Source of the DNA: Microcoleus sp. FACHB-1515
GTDB taxonomy: Bacteria; Cyanobacteriota; Cyanobacteriia; Elainellales; Elainellaceae
NCBI RefSeq assembly: GCF_014696105.1
Contig: NZ_JACJPO010000038.1
Location: 1 to 64,000 of the forward strand
Direction: 5' to 3'
DNA: 64,000 nucleotides
Both the position numbers and the translations under genes were made by a program. Of the stretch, positions 35,219 to 44,688 are shown piece by piece. The notes below the pieces were generated by a model that had not been told where the DNA came from, did no database searches, and saw nothing but the letters and a program-made list of their open reading frames with translations. Every line of letters begins with the position of its first letter. Position 1 is the stretch's first letter.

Positions 35219-36361
35219 ATGATCCAAATTCTAACAGTTGACGATGATCCGATTATTCAAATGGTGCTGAAGCGCACACTTGAAGAACAAGGCTATGAAG
35301 TGATTGCAGCCCAAAATGGGGAGGAAGGTTTAGTTTTAGCTCAGCAATTTCAGCCCGCACTGATCTTGTGTGACTGGCAAATGGACGGAATTGACGGGCT
35401 AGAAGTTTGTCGGCAAATTAAATCCAATCCTGCTTTGTCTAGCACCTTTTTTATTTTGCTGACCGCTCGAACTGCGATCGCCGATCGCATCATTGGACTC
35501 GATGCTGGAGCCGATGAATTTTTGCCCAAACCGATCGAAGTGAACGAGCTAAAAGCCAGAGTTCGCGCCGGATTGCGGCTGTATCGATCGAATCAAGAAC
35601 TGCAAAAACTCGCCGCCGATTTACAGCTTCAAACGCAGCGACTTGAAGCGGAATTTGCCGAAGCTGCGGATTATGTGCGATCGCTTTTACCAACCGCAAT
35701 GGCTGGAAAAGTATCGATCGATTCGCGCTTTTTGCCGTCTCAGCAGTTGGGTGGCGACTGTTTCGATTACTTCTGGCTTGATCCAGACTATCTTGCTTTT
35801 TATTTGCTTGATGTGTCAGGACACGGACTAAAATCCGCGCTCACTTCCGTATCGATTCAAAATTTGCTGCAATCGCGATCGCTACCCGAAACGAATTTCT
35901 ATCAGCCGCAAGCGGTTTTAACCGCGCTCAATGATACGTTTCAAATGAGCGATCATGGCGATCAATATTTCACCATTTGGTATGGCGTTTATAACTGCCT
36001 GACGCAGCAGCTAACTTACGCCAGTGCAGGTCATCCGCCTGCAATTTTGTTTCATGAAACAAACGTGCAGCTTCTCAAAACTGCTGGAGTGCCGATCGGT
36101 TTTTTTGACGGCGTGCAGTATGCCTGCGATCGATTCACAATTCTTCCTAACAGCACGCTTTATGTATTTAGCGACGGCATTTATGAACTGCGGCAGCAAA
36201 AAGACTGGCGCCTCGAAGATTTCGTCAATCTAATTCAAACTTGTCATCAGCAGGGCAGCGATCGCCTGGAAGAAATTTTGCAGCGGATTCAGCAGCTTAA
36301 CCATTTTGAACCCTTGAAAGACGATTGTTCGCTGTTACAGTTGCGCTTTGGCAAATCCTGA
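35219..36361 (+). CDS. response regulator with PP2C-type (RsbU-like) phosphatase output
   Basis: 380 aa. Residues 1-120 form a receiver: acidic pocket DDD, phospho-Asp in ILCDWQM (near 54), Thr/Ser in LLTARTA and Lys in FLPKPIEV. A coiled linker (about 125-150) leads to a SpoIIE/PP2C phosphatase (about 155-375): QQLGGDCFDYFWLD, LDVSGHGLKSAL, YASAGHPPAI and FSDGIYE carry metal-ligand Asp and Gly motifs. It should dephosphorylate an anti-anti-sigma factor under phosphorelay control. No cognate STAS gene lies nearby. Start ATG 35219 fits. Confidence 0.92.
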   Translation: MIQILTVDDDPIIQMVLKRTLEEQGYEVIAAQNGEEGLVLAQQFQPALILCDWQMDGIDGLEVCRQIKSNPALSSTFFILLTARTAIADRIIGLDAGADEFLPKPIEVNELKARVRAGLRLYRSNQELQKLAADLQLQTQRLEAEFAEAADYVRSLLPTAMAGKVSIDSRFLPSQQLGGDCFDYFWLDPDYLAFYLLDVSGHGLKSALTSVSIQNLLQSRSLPETNFYQPQAVLTALNDTFQMSDHGDQYFTIWYGVYNCLTQQLTYASAGHPPAILFHETNVQLLKTAGVPIGFFDGVQYACDRFTILPNSTLYVFSDGIYELRQQKDWRLEDFVNLIQTCHQQGSDRLEEILQRIQQLNHFEPLKDDCSLLQLRFGKS

Positions 36362-36409
36362 TGCTGAACCGTTGGAAGCATTGTAGAATGAGCTATTTTC
36401 GCAAGCTCG

Positions 36410-37060
36410 ATGATGTACTATCCAACCTGGCGATCGCCTGAGCGCATACCGCTGAGCGGTCAATTTGTTACTTTGATGCCGCTGGTTCCGGCCAGAGATG
36501 TCGCTGGACTTTACGCCGTTTCACATGGCACACCGGAAAAAGAAGCCGTCTGGAACTATTTGTTCTATGGCCCATTTAGAAGCTCGATTACGATGAAAGC
36601 CTGGCTTGAAAACGACATGGTTGGCAAAGCCAATATTCTCACTTGGACGGTGTTTGAAAATGCGAGCGAAACCCAAGTTGGCATTGTGGCATTGCAGGCG
36701 ATCGTCCCTGAACATGGCCGTGCTGAAATTAGTCACGTTTGGTTTTCGCCTGCTGTTCACAAAAGCAAAGTGAATACCGAGTCGCAATTTTTGCTGCTTT
36801 GTCATTTGTTTGATCAGCATCGCTATCGACGAGTGGAATGGAAATGCGATGCGCTCAATCATGCCAGTCGAACGGCAGCAATGCGAATGGGATTTTTGCA
36901 TGAAGGTCGTTTTCGTCAGCACATGATTGTGAAGGGAAAAAACCGCGATACCGATTGGTTTGCAATGACCGATAAAGAATGGCCGCGCTGCAAAACCAAC
37001 TTTGAAAAGTGGCTCTATTCAGATGAAAAACTATCGCTGATGGAACTCAATAACGGTTAG
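36410..37060 (+). CDS. GNAT-family N-acetyltransferase, RimJ/RimL type
   Basis: 216 aa. The acetyl-CoA core is visible as VGIVALQAIVPEHGRAEISHVWFSP, and NHASRTAAMRMGFLHEGRFRQHM is the typical RimJ/L C-terminal motif (R/K-A-x-R-x-G-F-x-x-E-G). Such enzymes acetylate proteins or amines; substrate unknown. It starts ATG 36410 (or 36413), 48 bp after the regulator and 2 bp before the RluA-like gene on the same strand, so the three could share a transcript. Confidence 0.85.
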   Translation: MMYYPTWRSPERIPLSGQFVTLMPLVPARDVAGLYAVSHGTPEKEAVWNYLFYGPFRSSITMKAWLENDMVGKANILTWTVFENASETQVGIVALQAIVPEHGRAEISHVWFSPAVHKSKVNTESQFLLLCHLFDQHRYRRVEWKCDALNHASRTAAMRMGFLHEGRFRQHMIVKGKNRDTDWFAMTDKEWPRCKTNFEKWLYSDEKLSLMELNNG

Positions 37061-37062
37061 AA

Positions 37063-37971
37063 ATGAGCAAATTAAATCGCGGCTGGATTTATCGCGATCG
37101 CATCACCCCAACCAGCTCAGGCTGCACCGTCCTGGAATTTTACACTCAGCGCTATTCGCACTCGATCGAATCCGAATGGCAGCAGCGAATCGAGGACGGA
37201 CAAATTTTGCTCAACGATCGCCCCACCACGCCAGCAACCCGCCTCAAAGCCGGACAAGAATTGCAGTATCACCGTCCGCCTTGGGTCGAGCCGCCTGTGC
37301 CCCCTTTTGCGATCGCCTATGAAGATGCCGATTTGCTGGTTGTCAATAAGCCTGCCGGACTGCCTGTTTTGCCTGGAGGCGGCTTTGTCGAGCATACGCT
37401 GTTGGGACAGTTGCGACAGCGCGATGCGATCGATTTGCCAACACCCATTCACCGCTTGGGACGAGGAACGTCAGGTCTGATGCTGCTGGCTCGATCGCCC
37501 CAGGCCCGCGCCCACCTAAGTCAGCAAATGCGCGATCGCCAAATTCTCAAGATTTATCGCACTTTAGTTTGCGGTGGCGACATGCCCGACGAGTTCACAA
37601 TTACGCAGGCGATCGGCAAAGTCGCCTACCCGCCTCTAGGCGATTTGTATGCGGCAGTCGATGCAGGTCTGGAGGCGCGAAGCGATTGCCGTGTGGTGCA
37701 TCGATCTCAGACAAGCTTGCTGGACGTGTCGATCGCCACTGGTCGCCCGCATCAAATTCGCATTCATCTCGCCGCCGCAGGCTACCCGTTAGTCGGCGAT
37801 CCGCTGTATGCTCCTGGTGGCCTGCCTTATTCAAATCAGCAAGCGCTTCCGGGCGATGGTGGTTATCACTTACACGCGATGCGGCTCGCTTTCATTCATC
37901 CTCACAGCCAGGAGCAGCTTGAACTGGTGTGCGATCCGCCTGTGCCGCTGGCGATCCCCAGGCAATACTGA
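37063..37971 (+). CDS. RluA-family pseudouridine synthase-like protein with variant catalytic motif
   Basis: 302 aa. An S4-like N-terminal region (residues about 15-60) is followed by the RluA fold: VNKPAGLPVLPGGGF, PIHRLGRGTSGLMLLA, KIYRTLVCG, HQIRIHLAAAGYPLVGDPLY. The standard family has the catalytic Asp in HRLDxxTSG, but here the position is Gly (HRLGRGTSG). A group with this Gly variant is known in plants and cyanobacteria. Either another residue supplies catalysis or the protein binds RNA without modifying it. Everything else looks complete. Confidence 0.85.
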   Translation: MSKLNRGWIYRDRITPTSSGCTVLEFYTQRYSHSIESEWQQRIEDGQILLNDRPTTPATRLKAGQELQYHRPPWVEPPVPPFAIAYEDADLLVVNKPAGLPVLPGGGFVEHTLLGQLRQRDAIDLPTPIHRLGRGTSGLMLLARSPQARAHLSQQMRDRQILKIYRTLVCGGDMPDEFTITQAIGKVAYPPLGDLYAAVDAGLEARSDCRVVHRSQTSLLDVSIATGRPHQIRIHLAAAGYPLVGDPLYAPGGLPYSNQQALPGDGGYHLHAMRLAFIHPHSQEQLELVCDPPVPLAIPRQY

Positions 37972-38077
37972 ATTGAGCAGGAAAAAATGCTTGAACAATC
38001 GAGAACAGCCCGCTATTGTTAGGAAGAAGCAAGTTTAAGATTTTATTTATATTTGCTGTAGCGATTGCTCACGAACA

Positions 38078-38515
38078 ATGGACAGTATTCAAACAGTGAG
38101 TCCAGATGTGGATCAGCCAGCAGATTTTACCAATCTCCGCGCCCTCGTAGTTGACGATTGTTTTGACGATCGCCTGCTGCTTAGCGTCATGCTCGAAATT
38201 CACGGCCTTCAAGTAACCGCCGTGTCTTCAGCAGCAGAAGCGATCGCGACCTTGCCTGAGTTGCGACCTGACCTGATGTTTAGCGATCTTGCCATGCCGT
38301 TTGAAGATGGCTACACGCTAATTCGTCGCGTGCGATCGCTCGATGTGGGGCGGTGTTTGCCTGCGATCGCCGTCAGCGCTTTGTCACCCTCGGAAGAAGA
38401 GTTGAGCAGTTTGGCAGCAGGCTTTCAAGCGTATGTGATTAAACCTGTAGAGCCGCAAGCGATCGCCGCTGCCATTCATAAAGCTTTGCTATCGCAATCT
38501 CGCTGGTCTGCCTAG
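38078..38515 (+). CDS. stand-alone response regulator receiver, 145 aa
   Basis: A receiver domain with about 20 extra residues at the N-terminus. The phospho-acceptor Asp is in FSDLAMP (near 70), acid residues lie in VVDDCFDD, Ser in AVSALS and Lys in VIKPVEP, so all key sites are present. There is no output domain, so it acts through a partner (kinase, HPt or CheY-like target), not by DNA binding. It starts ATG 38078, about 100 bp after the RluA-like gene, and no kinase is adjacent. Confidence 0.88.
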   Translation: MDSIQTVSPDVDQPADFTNLRALVVDDCFDDRLLLSVMLEIHGLQVTAVSSAAEAIATLPELRPDLMFSDLAMPFEDGYTLIRRVRSLDVGRCLPAIAVSALSPSEEELSSLAAGFQAYVIKPVEPQAIAAAIHKALLSQSRWSA

Positions 38516-38579
38516 TCGAGCGCGCAGACTCAGTTAGTGGTTCGACTGCTGAACGCGATCGCTTCAAGCAATTCAACGA

Positions 38580-39029
38580 TTAGCAAAACAAATCCTGACC
38601 GCTACGATTTTTGGGTGCATCAGCGGCTTGACTTCTGCTTGGTCTTAAAGAAAAGCCAAATTGATATTCATAGCTAGTTGGCAGGAACGCTTGTGAAGTG
38701 ATTCGGATGTAGTAGGTTCCTGGTTTTCGAGTTAGAGCGACAAAAGAGTTCATTTCTTGCGGACGAAGCGAAAGTTGTCCAATGCGCTGGCCGAGACCTT
38801 TTCGATCGCTTGGACGAAAGAAAACCTCAAACTTGGATTGACTAGCCGTTCTACCGGAAAAATAAAAAAGCGCTCCACTTGAGGATCGTCCAGTGGAACG
38901 AAACGAAAACCAGTCTGTTCGTTCGTCTGCGAAAATAACGCCCGGAAAAACTCGAAAATTCGGCCAGCGATAAGTTCCCAGCGATTTTGCATCCTGCCAG
39001 CTATTACCACCATCAACGTTGCCAACCAT
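38580..39029 (-). CDS. hypothetical protein with PPC-like beta domain, 149 aa
   Basis: No signal peptide is obvious (start ATG 39029, MVGNVDGGNSWQDAKSLG). The middle part (WFSFRSTGRSSSGALFYFSGRT, LSLRPQEMNSFVALTRKPGTYYIRI) resembles bacterial pre-peptidase C-terminal domains, which are small beta-sandwiches in secreted enzymes, but no catalytic domain is fused. The tail ends in RSGQDLFC. The composition is more A/T-rich than neighbours. It is convergent with the receiver gene. Treat the domain call as tentative. Confidence 0.6.
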   Translation of the reverse strand: MVGNVDGGNSWQDAKSLGTYRWPNFRVFPGVIFADERTDWFSFRSTGRSSSGALFYFSGRTASQSKFEVFFRPSDRKGLGQRIGQLSLRPQEMNSFVALTRKPGTYYIRITSQAFLPTSYEYQFGFSLRPSRSQAADAPKNRSGQDLFC

Positions 39030-39532
39030 CTTAATACCTCATTTTAGAAGTGAAAAAGCTGCTTGAGCTTTAATCTTAAGCTTGGAAAAACCGCTAGTTT
39101 TTGTCTTTTTGTGCAAACGTTCTTGGAGGTTTATGTCAAGATTTTGGCGATCGCTTCAGCTTTAGCAGCGATCGCTAAAGTTCATGAAACGTTGCGTTTC
39201 AATTCCTGAAACCGCGATCGATCGAGCGGTAAAGATTTGGTATTACAAAGAACTTTTGGGAGGTGAAATAAAGCTGTGCCAATGAATGTGCGGATTAAAA
39301 AGCGTCCTACAGGTGCGGCCTAAGAGTTAGAAGCAGACGGTAGAGTGTATCGAGTATCGGGAATGCAGTCATATCACGCTGATTTTGCCGATTCGATCGA
39401 GCAGCACGGTCACTCTAGTTCATGTCACTCTGGTTCGATGGTTTGATGGAGCAGCTTTGCCACTCTTGAACTGCCTCGATTCTGATTTACTTAGCGTTCG
39501 TAGTAATTTTGCGACTGGAGAAGGTTTTAGTC
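39030..39532. other. 500-bp stretch upstream of sigG with a broken small frame
   Basis: Between divergent genes. Holds the interrupted small frame at 39276-39446 and the sigG leader, including GGAGAAGG at 39518-39525 just upstream of the ATG. The rest (39030-39275) is A/T-rich and holds no gene I can support. Confidence 0.4.
39276..39446 (+). pseudogene. small reading frame broken by an in-frame TAA
   Basis: GTG 39276, nine bases after a GGGAGGTG ribosome binding site (39259-39266), begins MPMNVRIKKRPTGAA, then TAA at 39321-39323. The same frame continues without break for 40 codons as ELEADGRVYRVSGMQSYH and onward to TGA 39444-39446. The continuation looks like a coherent protein, the TAA sits where an aromatic (TAT/TAC) would fit, and one base change would restore it. 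No family is recognised. It may be a pseudogene, a sequencing error, or a true short peptide. Confidence 0.4.
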
Positions 39533-40219
39533 ATGTCACTCACCCCCCAATCGGGAACATTTCAGGCTCAATCCATGCCTCCGGCTTGGGCAGCAGAAAC
39601 GGCGACGCCTGCCACTCCTCTGCGAGCCGACAAACTTTCTAACTACGACTTGATCTTGCAGTGTCAAACAGGCGTGCGTCCTGACAAAGCCGCCTTTGCT
39701 GAACTGCTCCGTCGCTACCAGTCGCATATTGACAAAATTCTTTATCACCTTGCACCGGACTGGTCGGATCGATCGGATTTGGCGCAAGAAGTGTGGATTC
39801 GCGTTTATCGCAACATTCGTCGCCTCCAAGATCCCAGCAAGTTTCGGGGCTGGCTGAGCCGCATCGCCACGAACTTGTTCTATGACGAACTGCGTAAGCG
39901 CAAACGCAACAACAATCCGCTGTCGCTGGATGCACCGCGCACAATGGAAGACGGCGAAATGGATTGGGAAATTCCCTCAGACGATCCGGGGCCTGCGGAA
40001 GCACTCGTCACCCGCGAGTTTTATGACCAGCTTCACGACGCGATCGCGGATCTGCCCGAAGTGTTTCGCACCACGATCGTTCTGCGTGAAATTGAAGGCA
40101 TGGCCTACGAAGAAATTGCGGAAATCACCGGAGTTTCCCTAGGGACAGTGAAATCTCGCATTGCCAGAGCGCGGCAACGTCTGCAAACGCAACTGCAAAA
40201 CTACCTAGATGGCCGCTAG
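39533..40219 (+). CDS. sigG: ECF-type RNA polymerase sigma factor, SigG type
   Basis: 228 aa from ATG 39533. Region 2 (about residues 50-115) has DLAQEVWIRVYRNIRRLQD and FRGWLSRIATNLFYDELRKRK. Region 4 (about 165-220) has EEIAEITGVSLGTVKSRIARARQR, a canonical helix-turn-helix. An unusual N-terminal extension of about 40 residues (rich in Pro, Ala, Thr) precedes region 2. In cyanobacteria SigG is an essential or stress-linked ECF factor that sits next to its membrane anti-sigma gene (family knowledge); the same arrangement is seen here, 138 bp downstream. Confidence 0.93.
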   Translation: MSLTPQSGTFQAQSMPPAWAAETATPATPLRADKLSNYDLILQCQTGVRPDKAAFAELLRRYQSHIDKILYHLAPDWSDRSDLAQEVWIRVYRNIRRLQDPSKFRGWLSRIATNLFYDELRKRKRNNNPLSLDAPRTMEDGEMDWEIPSDDPGPAEALVTREFYDQLHDAIADLPEVFRTTIVLREIEGMAYEEIAEITGVSLGTVKSRIARARQRLQTQLQNYLDGR

Positions 40220-40265
40220 AATATCCGCCTACAGATGTAGTCAGTTTGACGAGATGCAAAAACAG

Positions 40266-40283
40266 GTTTCGCTATAGTGAAAC
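40266..40283. promoter_or_regulatory. imperfect palindrome between sigG and the anti-sigma gene
   Basis: GTTTCGCTATAGTGAAAC matches its reverse complement in 16 of 18 positions. It lies in the 138-bp gap between the two genes. It could be an operator or part of a hairpin, but no regulator can be named. Confidence 0.2.
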
Positions 40284-40357
40284 TATTGCGGTGCATTGCA
40301 AGTCTATGTGCGTGTGCGAGTGCAAAGCTTGCTCAATCTTCGATGTGATTAGTAAAC

Positions 40358-40918
40358 ATGACTTCCAACTCGTTTGACGCTCACGATTCTGCTCGCCCTT
40401 CGTCGATCGATGGTGACTCGGCACAAAGTCAATCTCAGCGCGATACCGTACCGGGAGCGCTGCGCGACCGCTTCGAGCTTTTAAGCGCCTATCTCGATGG
40501 AGAAGTAACGGCAAACGAACGTCGCCAAGTTGAAGCGTGGCTCAAGCATGACCCGCAGGTGCAGTGCCTCTATTCCAGATTGCTGAAGCTGCGGCAGGGA
40601 ATGCACGCGATGCCAATTCCTGCCGATCGCCCGATTGAGCAAACCGTTGAGCGCGTCTTGTCGCAACTCGATCGGCGTCGGCGCAAGCTGGTTGTGTGGG
40701 GCGGCATGGCGATCGCTGCACTGTTTGTCGGAGCCGTTTCGGTGAATCTTCCGAGCGCACAATACGCCACCTCGCAAATTGACACAACTGCGGCTCAGCC
40801 TGATTCGGATGCGCTGATGATCGCGCTCGATCGCCCGATCCTCGAAATTCCCAAAGCGCCCGTTTCCCCGCAAACCGCGGCCACTGGAACTGCACCCAAC
40901 CCTGCACAAATGCCCTAG
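40358..40918 (+). CDS. membrane-anchored anti-sigma factor partner of SigG
   Basis: 186 aa. The N-terminal 30 residues are polar (Ser/Gln-rich). Then FELLSAYLDGEVTANERRQVEAWL matches the anti-sigma domain common in RseA/ZAS-type proteins, but the zinc ligands of classic ZAS proteins (HxxxCxxC) are not seen, so it looks like a non-zinc type. One membrane helix (KLVVWGGMAIAALFVGAVSV, about 117-136) follows, and a short acidic/Pro tail faces the periplasm. It follows sigG. Residues RDTVPGALRDR near 28-38 come from the short repeat at 40441-40460. Confidence 0.82.
   Translation: MTSNSFDAHDSARPSSIDGDSAQSQSQRDTVPGALRDRFELLSAYLDGEVTANERRQVEAWLKHDPQVQCLYSRLLKLRQGMHAMPIPADRPIEQTVERVLSQLDRRRRKLVVWGGMAIAALFVGAVSVNLPSAQYATSQIDTTAAQPDSDALMIALDRPILEIPKAPVSPQTAATGTAPNPAQMP
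40441..40460 (-). repeat. short interspersed repeat, copy 2
   Basis: Same 20-bp core as copies 1 and 3, in opposite orientation with one base difference (CGATACCGTACCGGGAGCGC on plus). It encodes DTVPGAL in the anti-sigma gene. Flanks are weaker than between copies 1 and 3. Confidence 0.7.
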
Positions 40919-40921
40919 CGC

Positions 40922-41356
40922 TCAAAACTCGATCGATTCGGCATTTCCCGTCCACATGCCATTCGGCAACCAGTGGCCCCGCAGCGTCAAGATGCGCTTG
41001 AGTTCCATTCGGTATGTCCAAGCTTTGCCGATCGAATTTTGCGCCAGATCAAACACTTCCACTTCAATCCGCTCATATTCGTTGTCGCCTGCCGCACGAG
41101 TCGGATCGTAATCTTCCAGTTCATCGATCGCCTCAAGCGCGTCGGATTTGAGATGCAGCAGGTAGCCTTGCACCCAATCGCTGCCTGCTGCTAAAGCCGG
41201 ATAGCCGAGCGGCAGGGCAAACAGCAGTCCCCGCACGATCGCTGCTTGAGCTGAAATCAGATGAGCTTCGCAATAGCGTGAGTAGAAAAATTCACCGGGT
41301 TTCAGTGTGCCGTAGACGAAGAGAGAAATCGAGTGTTGCGAATCAAGAAAATTCAT
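40922..41356 (-). CDS. gamma-glutamylcyclotransferase-like (AIG2/GGCT) protein
   Basis: About 144 aa from ATG 41356. The GGCT-fold signature is visible: LFVYGTLKPGE near the start, GYPALAAG and a candidate catalytic Glu in AIDELEDYDP. Members of this broad fold cleave gamma-glutamyl or related dipeptides; the exact substrate is unknown. The upstream part to 41404 is probably not translated. It ends 3 bp from the convergent anti-sigma stop. Confidence 0.82.
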   Translation of the reverse strand: MNFLDSQHSISLFVYGTLKPGEFFYSRYCEAHLISAQAAIVRGLLFALPLGYPALAAGSDWVQGYLLHLKSDALEAIDELEDYDPTRAAGDNEYERIEVEVFDLAQNSIGKAWTYRMELKRILTLRGHWLPNGMWTGNAESIEF

Positions 41357-41462
41357 TGGCTGAAATTGCAGCACGATCGCCAAATCTATTTGACACCCTA
41401 TCACCCTTGGCCTCTTAGAATGGTCTCATTGGAAACCCGATGACAAGCAGGAGTTGCGTTCA

Positions 41463-44033
41463 GTGGAGTCCCGTTACAACCCGACCGCGATCGAGGAAAA
41501 GTGGCAGCAGCGTTGGGCAGAACAAAAGTTAGATCAAACCGCTGACGGCGGCGATCGACCCAAATACTACGCGCTGTCGATGTTTCCGTATCCGTCGGGC
41601 AATCTGCACATGGGGCATGTCCGCAACTACACGATTACCGATGTGATCGCCCGTGTGCATCGGATGCAGGGCTTTCGCGTTTTGCACCCGATGGGCTGGG
41701 ATGCGTTCGGGCTTCCGGCAGAAAATGCGGCGATCGATCGGGGTGTGAGTCCGGCCAGTTGGACGTATGAAAATATTGCCCAGATGCGTAAACAGCTTCA
41801 GCGCTTAGGTTTGTCCTACGACTGGAATCGCGAAGTCGCCACCTGTTCACCGGACTATTACAGGTGGACGCAGTGGCTTTTTTTGGAATTCTTCAAAGCC
41901 GGACTCGCCTATCAAAAAGAAGCCGCCGTCAACTGGGATCCGATCGATCAAACTGTCCTCGCCAATGAACAGGTTGATAGTCAAGGTCGATCGTGGCGAT
42001 CGGGCGCGATCGTCGAGCGTCGCTTGCTGCGTCAATGGTTCCTCAAAATCACCGACTACGCGGAACAGCTTTTGAACGATTTGGACAAGCTCAAAGGCTG
42101 GCCGGAGCGCGTCAAGCTGATGCAGGAAAATTGGATTGGGCGATCGACTGGCGCACAAGTCATTTTCCACACCGAAGCCGGAGACGAACTGCCAGTCTTC
42201 ACGACCAGGCCGGATACGTTGTGGGGTGCAACGTTTATGGTGCTGTCGCCCGAACATCCGCTGGTTGGGCAATTAACCACACCCGATCAAGCAGAGAGCG
42301 TCAAGGCATATCAGGCAGAAGCGGCGACCAAAAGCGACATCGATCGCACTGCGGACGATCGCGAAAAATCCGGCGTTTGGACGGGCAGCTACGCGATCAA
42401 TCCGGTCAACGACGAAAAGATTCCAATCTGGATTGCCGACTATGTGCTGATGGGCTACGGAACTGGCGCAATTATGGCGGTTCCCGCGCACGACCAGCGC
42501 GACTTTGAGTTTGCGCGGAAGTTTGGGCTGGCGATCGTCGTCGTGGTGCAGCCGCCGGATCGAGCGATCGATGCCGACACGATGACGGAAGCTTGGGCGC
42601 ATGAAGGCGTCATGGTTCACTCTGGCGCGTTGGACGGAATTCCGGCAGGGAAGGGCGCGGGGCAAAGTGTCGAAAAGGCGATCGAATGGCTGGAAGCCAA
42701 CGGCAAAGGCAAAGGCACAATCAACTATCGCCTGCGCGACTGGCTAATTTCGCGGCAGCGCTATTGGGGCGCACCGATTCCCGTCATCCACTGTCCCAAC
42801 TGCGGCATCGTTCCGGTTCCCGATGTTGATTTGCCCGTGCGTCTGCCGGACAATGTGGAATTTACCGGGCGCGGTGCTTCGCCTTTGTCGCAGTTGGCCG
42901 ACTGGGTAAATGTCACTTGTCCAAGCTGTGGCACAGCGGCGAAGCGCGAAACCGACACGATGGATACGTTCATCGATTCCTCGTGGTACTTTTTGCGCTA
43001 TCCCGATGCTCGCAATGAGCAGCAGGCATTTGATCCGGCCAAGACCAACGACTGGATGGCGGTTGATCAATATGTCGGCGGCATTGAACACGCGATTTTG
43101 CATTTGCTGTATTCGCGATTTTTTACAAAAGTGCTGCGCGATCGCGGTCTGTTGAACTTCGATGAACCATTTGAGCGGTTGCTAACGCAGGGGATGGTGC
43201 AGGCGGCAGCCTACAAAAATCCGGTGACGGGCAAGTACATTGCGCCGAGTCAAATTGCGGATTTGGCGAATCCCACTGATCCCGAAACGGGCGATCGGCT
43301 GGAAGTCTTTTACGAAAAAATGTCGAAGTCGAAATACAACGGCATCGACCCGGAACAGGTTTTGGGCAAGTATGGCGCAGATACGGCGCGGATGTTTATT
43401 TTATTCAAAGCGCCGCCGGAAAAGGATTTGGAGTGGGACGATGCGGACGTGGAAGGGCAGTTTCGCTTTCTCAATCGCATCTGGCGCTTGATTGCTGAAT
43501 TTGTCGAGAAAAATTCAACGGCAAAATCGACGGGCGAACTGTCCAAGCCGGAAAAAGATTTGCGGCGATCGATCCACACGGCAATTCAAGCTGTGACGGA
43601 AGACCTCGAAGGTGACTATCAGTTCAACACTGCCGTCTCGGAGATGATGAAGCTGAGCAACGCCTTGACCGATGCAAGCAGCAAAGATTCGCCTGTCTAC
43701 CGTGAAGGCATCGAGACGTTGATTTTGCTTCTAGCGCCGTTTGCGCCACACATTGCCGAGGAATGCTGGCATCTGCTCGGCCACTCGGATTCAGTGCATC
43801 TGGCAGCGTGGCCTGCGGTCGATGAGTCTGCCCTCGTGGTCGATGAGATTCCCCTAGTGATTCAGATTATGGGCAAGACCAGAGGCACGATTCAGGTTCC
43901 CGCCCAGGCCGATCGCCAAGCCTTGGAACAGTACGCCCGTGATTCAGAACTGGCGCAAAAGTACATTGCCGGAAAGGAAGTCAAGAAAGTGATCGTCGTT
44001 CCGGGTAAACTCGTCAATTTTGTGGTGGCGTGA
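41463..44033 (+). CDS. leuS: leucyl-tRNA synthetase
   Basis: Charges tRNA-Leu. Motifs are intact: the HIGH motif is HMGH in [11 protein letters not shown], and KMSKS lies in [10 protein letters not shown] near residue 617. Length (856 aa from GTG 41463, ten bases after AGGAG) is typical. An alternative TTG at 41454 sits too close to that ribosome binding site. The editing domain ([37 protein letters not shown]) is complete. Next gene starts 1 bp after the stop. Two tRNA-Leu genes also lie in this window, about 8-11 kb away. Confidence 0.98.
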   Translation: MESRYNPTAIEEKWQQRWAEQKLDQTADGGDRPKYYALSMFPYPSGNLHMGHVRNYTITDVIARVHRMQGFRVLHPMGWDAFGLPAENAAIDRGVSPASWTYENIAQMRKQLQRLGLSYDWNREVATCSPDYYRWTQWLFLEFFKAGLAYQKEAAVNWDPIDQTVLANEQVDSQGRSWRSGAIVERRLLRQWFLKITDYAEQLLNDLDKLKGWPERVKLMQENWIGRSTGAQVIFHTEAGDELPVFTTRPDTLWGATFMVLSPEHPLVGQLTTPDQAESVKAYQAEAATKSDIDRTADDREKSGVWTGSYAINPVNDEKIPIWIADYVLMGYGTGAIMAVPAHDQRDFEFARKFGLAIVVVVQPPDRAIDADTMTEAWAHEGVMVHSGALDGIPAGKGAGQSVEKAIEWLEANGKGKGTINYRLRDWLISRQRYWGAPIPVIHCPNCGIVPVPDVDLPVRLPDNVEFTGRGASPLSQLADWVNVTCPSCGTAAKRETDTMDTFIDSSWYFLRYPDARNEQQAFDPAKTNDWMAVDQYVGGIEHAILHLLYSRFFTKVLRDRGLLNFDEPFERLLTQGMVQAAAYKNPVTGKYIAPSQIADLANPTDPETGDRLEVFYEKMSKSKYNGIDPEQVLGKYGADTARMFILFKAPPEKDLEWDDADVEGQFRFLNRIWRLIAEFVEKNSTAKSTGELSKPEKDLRRSIHTAIQAVTEDLEGDYQFNTAVSEMMKLSNALTDASSKDSPVYREGIETLILLLAPFAPHIAEECWHLLGHSDSVHLAAWPAVDESALVVDEIPLVIQIMGKTRGTIQVPAQADRQALEQYARDSELAQKYIAGKEVKKVIVVPGKLVNFVVA

Positions 44034-44034
44034 A

Positions 44035-44685
44035 ATGCAGCGAATGATCGCGATCGGACTGGCAATCTTTTTAGGCGGCTGTCTTCCCCAAGCAGAAGCG
44101 CCCACCGTTTCACCTGCTGCGACGACGGCTGCTCCAGAAGAATCGATCGCCAGCCCAACGCCTGCGCCAACGACATCGCCCGATGCCGCACCCAGAACGG
44201 CCACGTTCAATGTGGAAGGTGAACCGACTCAGGTTGAGCTAGAGCGCTATGAAACGCCGCAGTTTATCGCTGACATTCCCGAAGGCCAGTTTGTCGCAAC
44301 GCCAGAATCGGCAGATGACGGAACTGGCGTGCGGTTCAAGTTCAGCCCAACTGGAACGCCGGACGAGCAAGCCTATGTGCAGGTGTTCTTTCCCAATGAA
44401 GCACTCAGCGCAGATGATTTGACGCAGCAGCTCATCGCTCCTGATGGTCTGCTGGCGAGCAATGGCTGGAAGACGATCGCCAGCGACAGTTCGCCGCCCT
44501 ACGATTGGGCGCGATCGGTGATCAACTACGAACAGCCCAACACCACTGACGACATTACAGGCAGAATTTATGTCGGTGAGCATGAAGGCAAAGCGTTTCT
44601 GGTTTACACGCACTACCCGATCGAATATGCCGAAGGCTTCATTCCCAGAGCCGATTTGATTCTCGAAAGCTTTGAACCGCGCTAG
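44035..44685 (+). CDS. lipoprotein, 216 aa, unknown function
   Basis: From ATG 44035 the start MQRMIAIGLAIFLGGC is a lipoprotein signal with lipobox LGGC (Cys16). A Pro/Thr/Ala-rich linker follows (to about residue 60), then a globular region with a PsbP/Cyanop-like feel (TPQFIADIPEGQFVATP, VQVFFPNEALSADD) but no clear family. It starts right after the leuS stop, so may be co-transcribed with it. Surface or periplasmic location is expected. Function unknown. Confidence 0.75.
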   Translation: MQRMIAIGLAIFLGGCLPQAEAPTVSPAATTAAPEESIASPTPAPTTSPDAAPRTATFNVEGEPTQVELERYETPQFIADIPEGQFVATPESADDGTGVRFKFSPTGTPDEQAYVQVFFPNEALSADDLTQQLIAPDGLLASNGWKTIASDSSPPYDWARSVINYEQPNTTDDITGRIYVGEHEGKAFLVYTHYPIEYAEGFIPRADLILESFEPR

Positions 44686-44688
44686 CTG

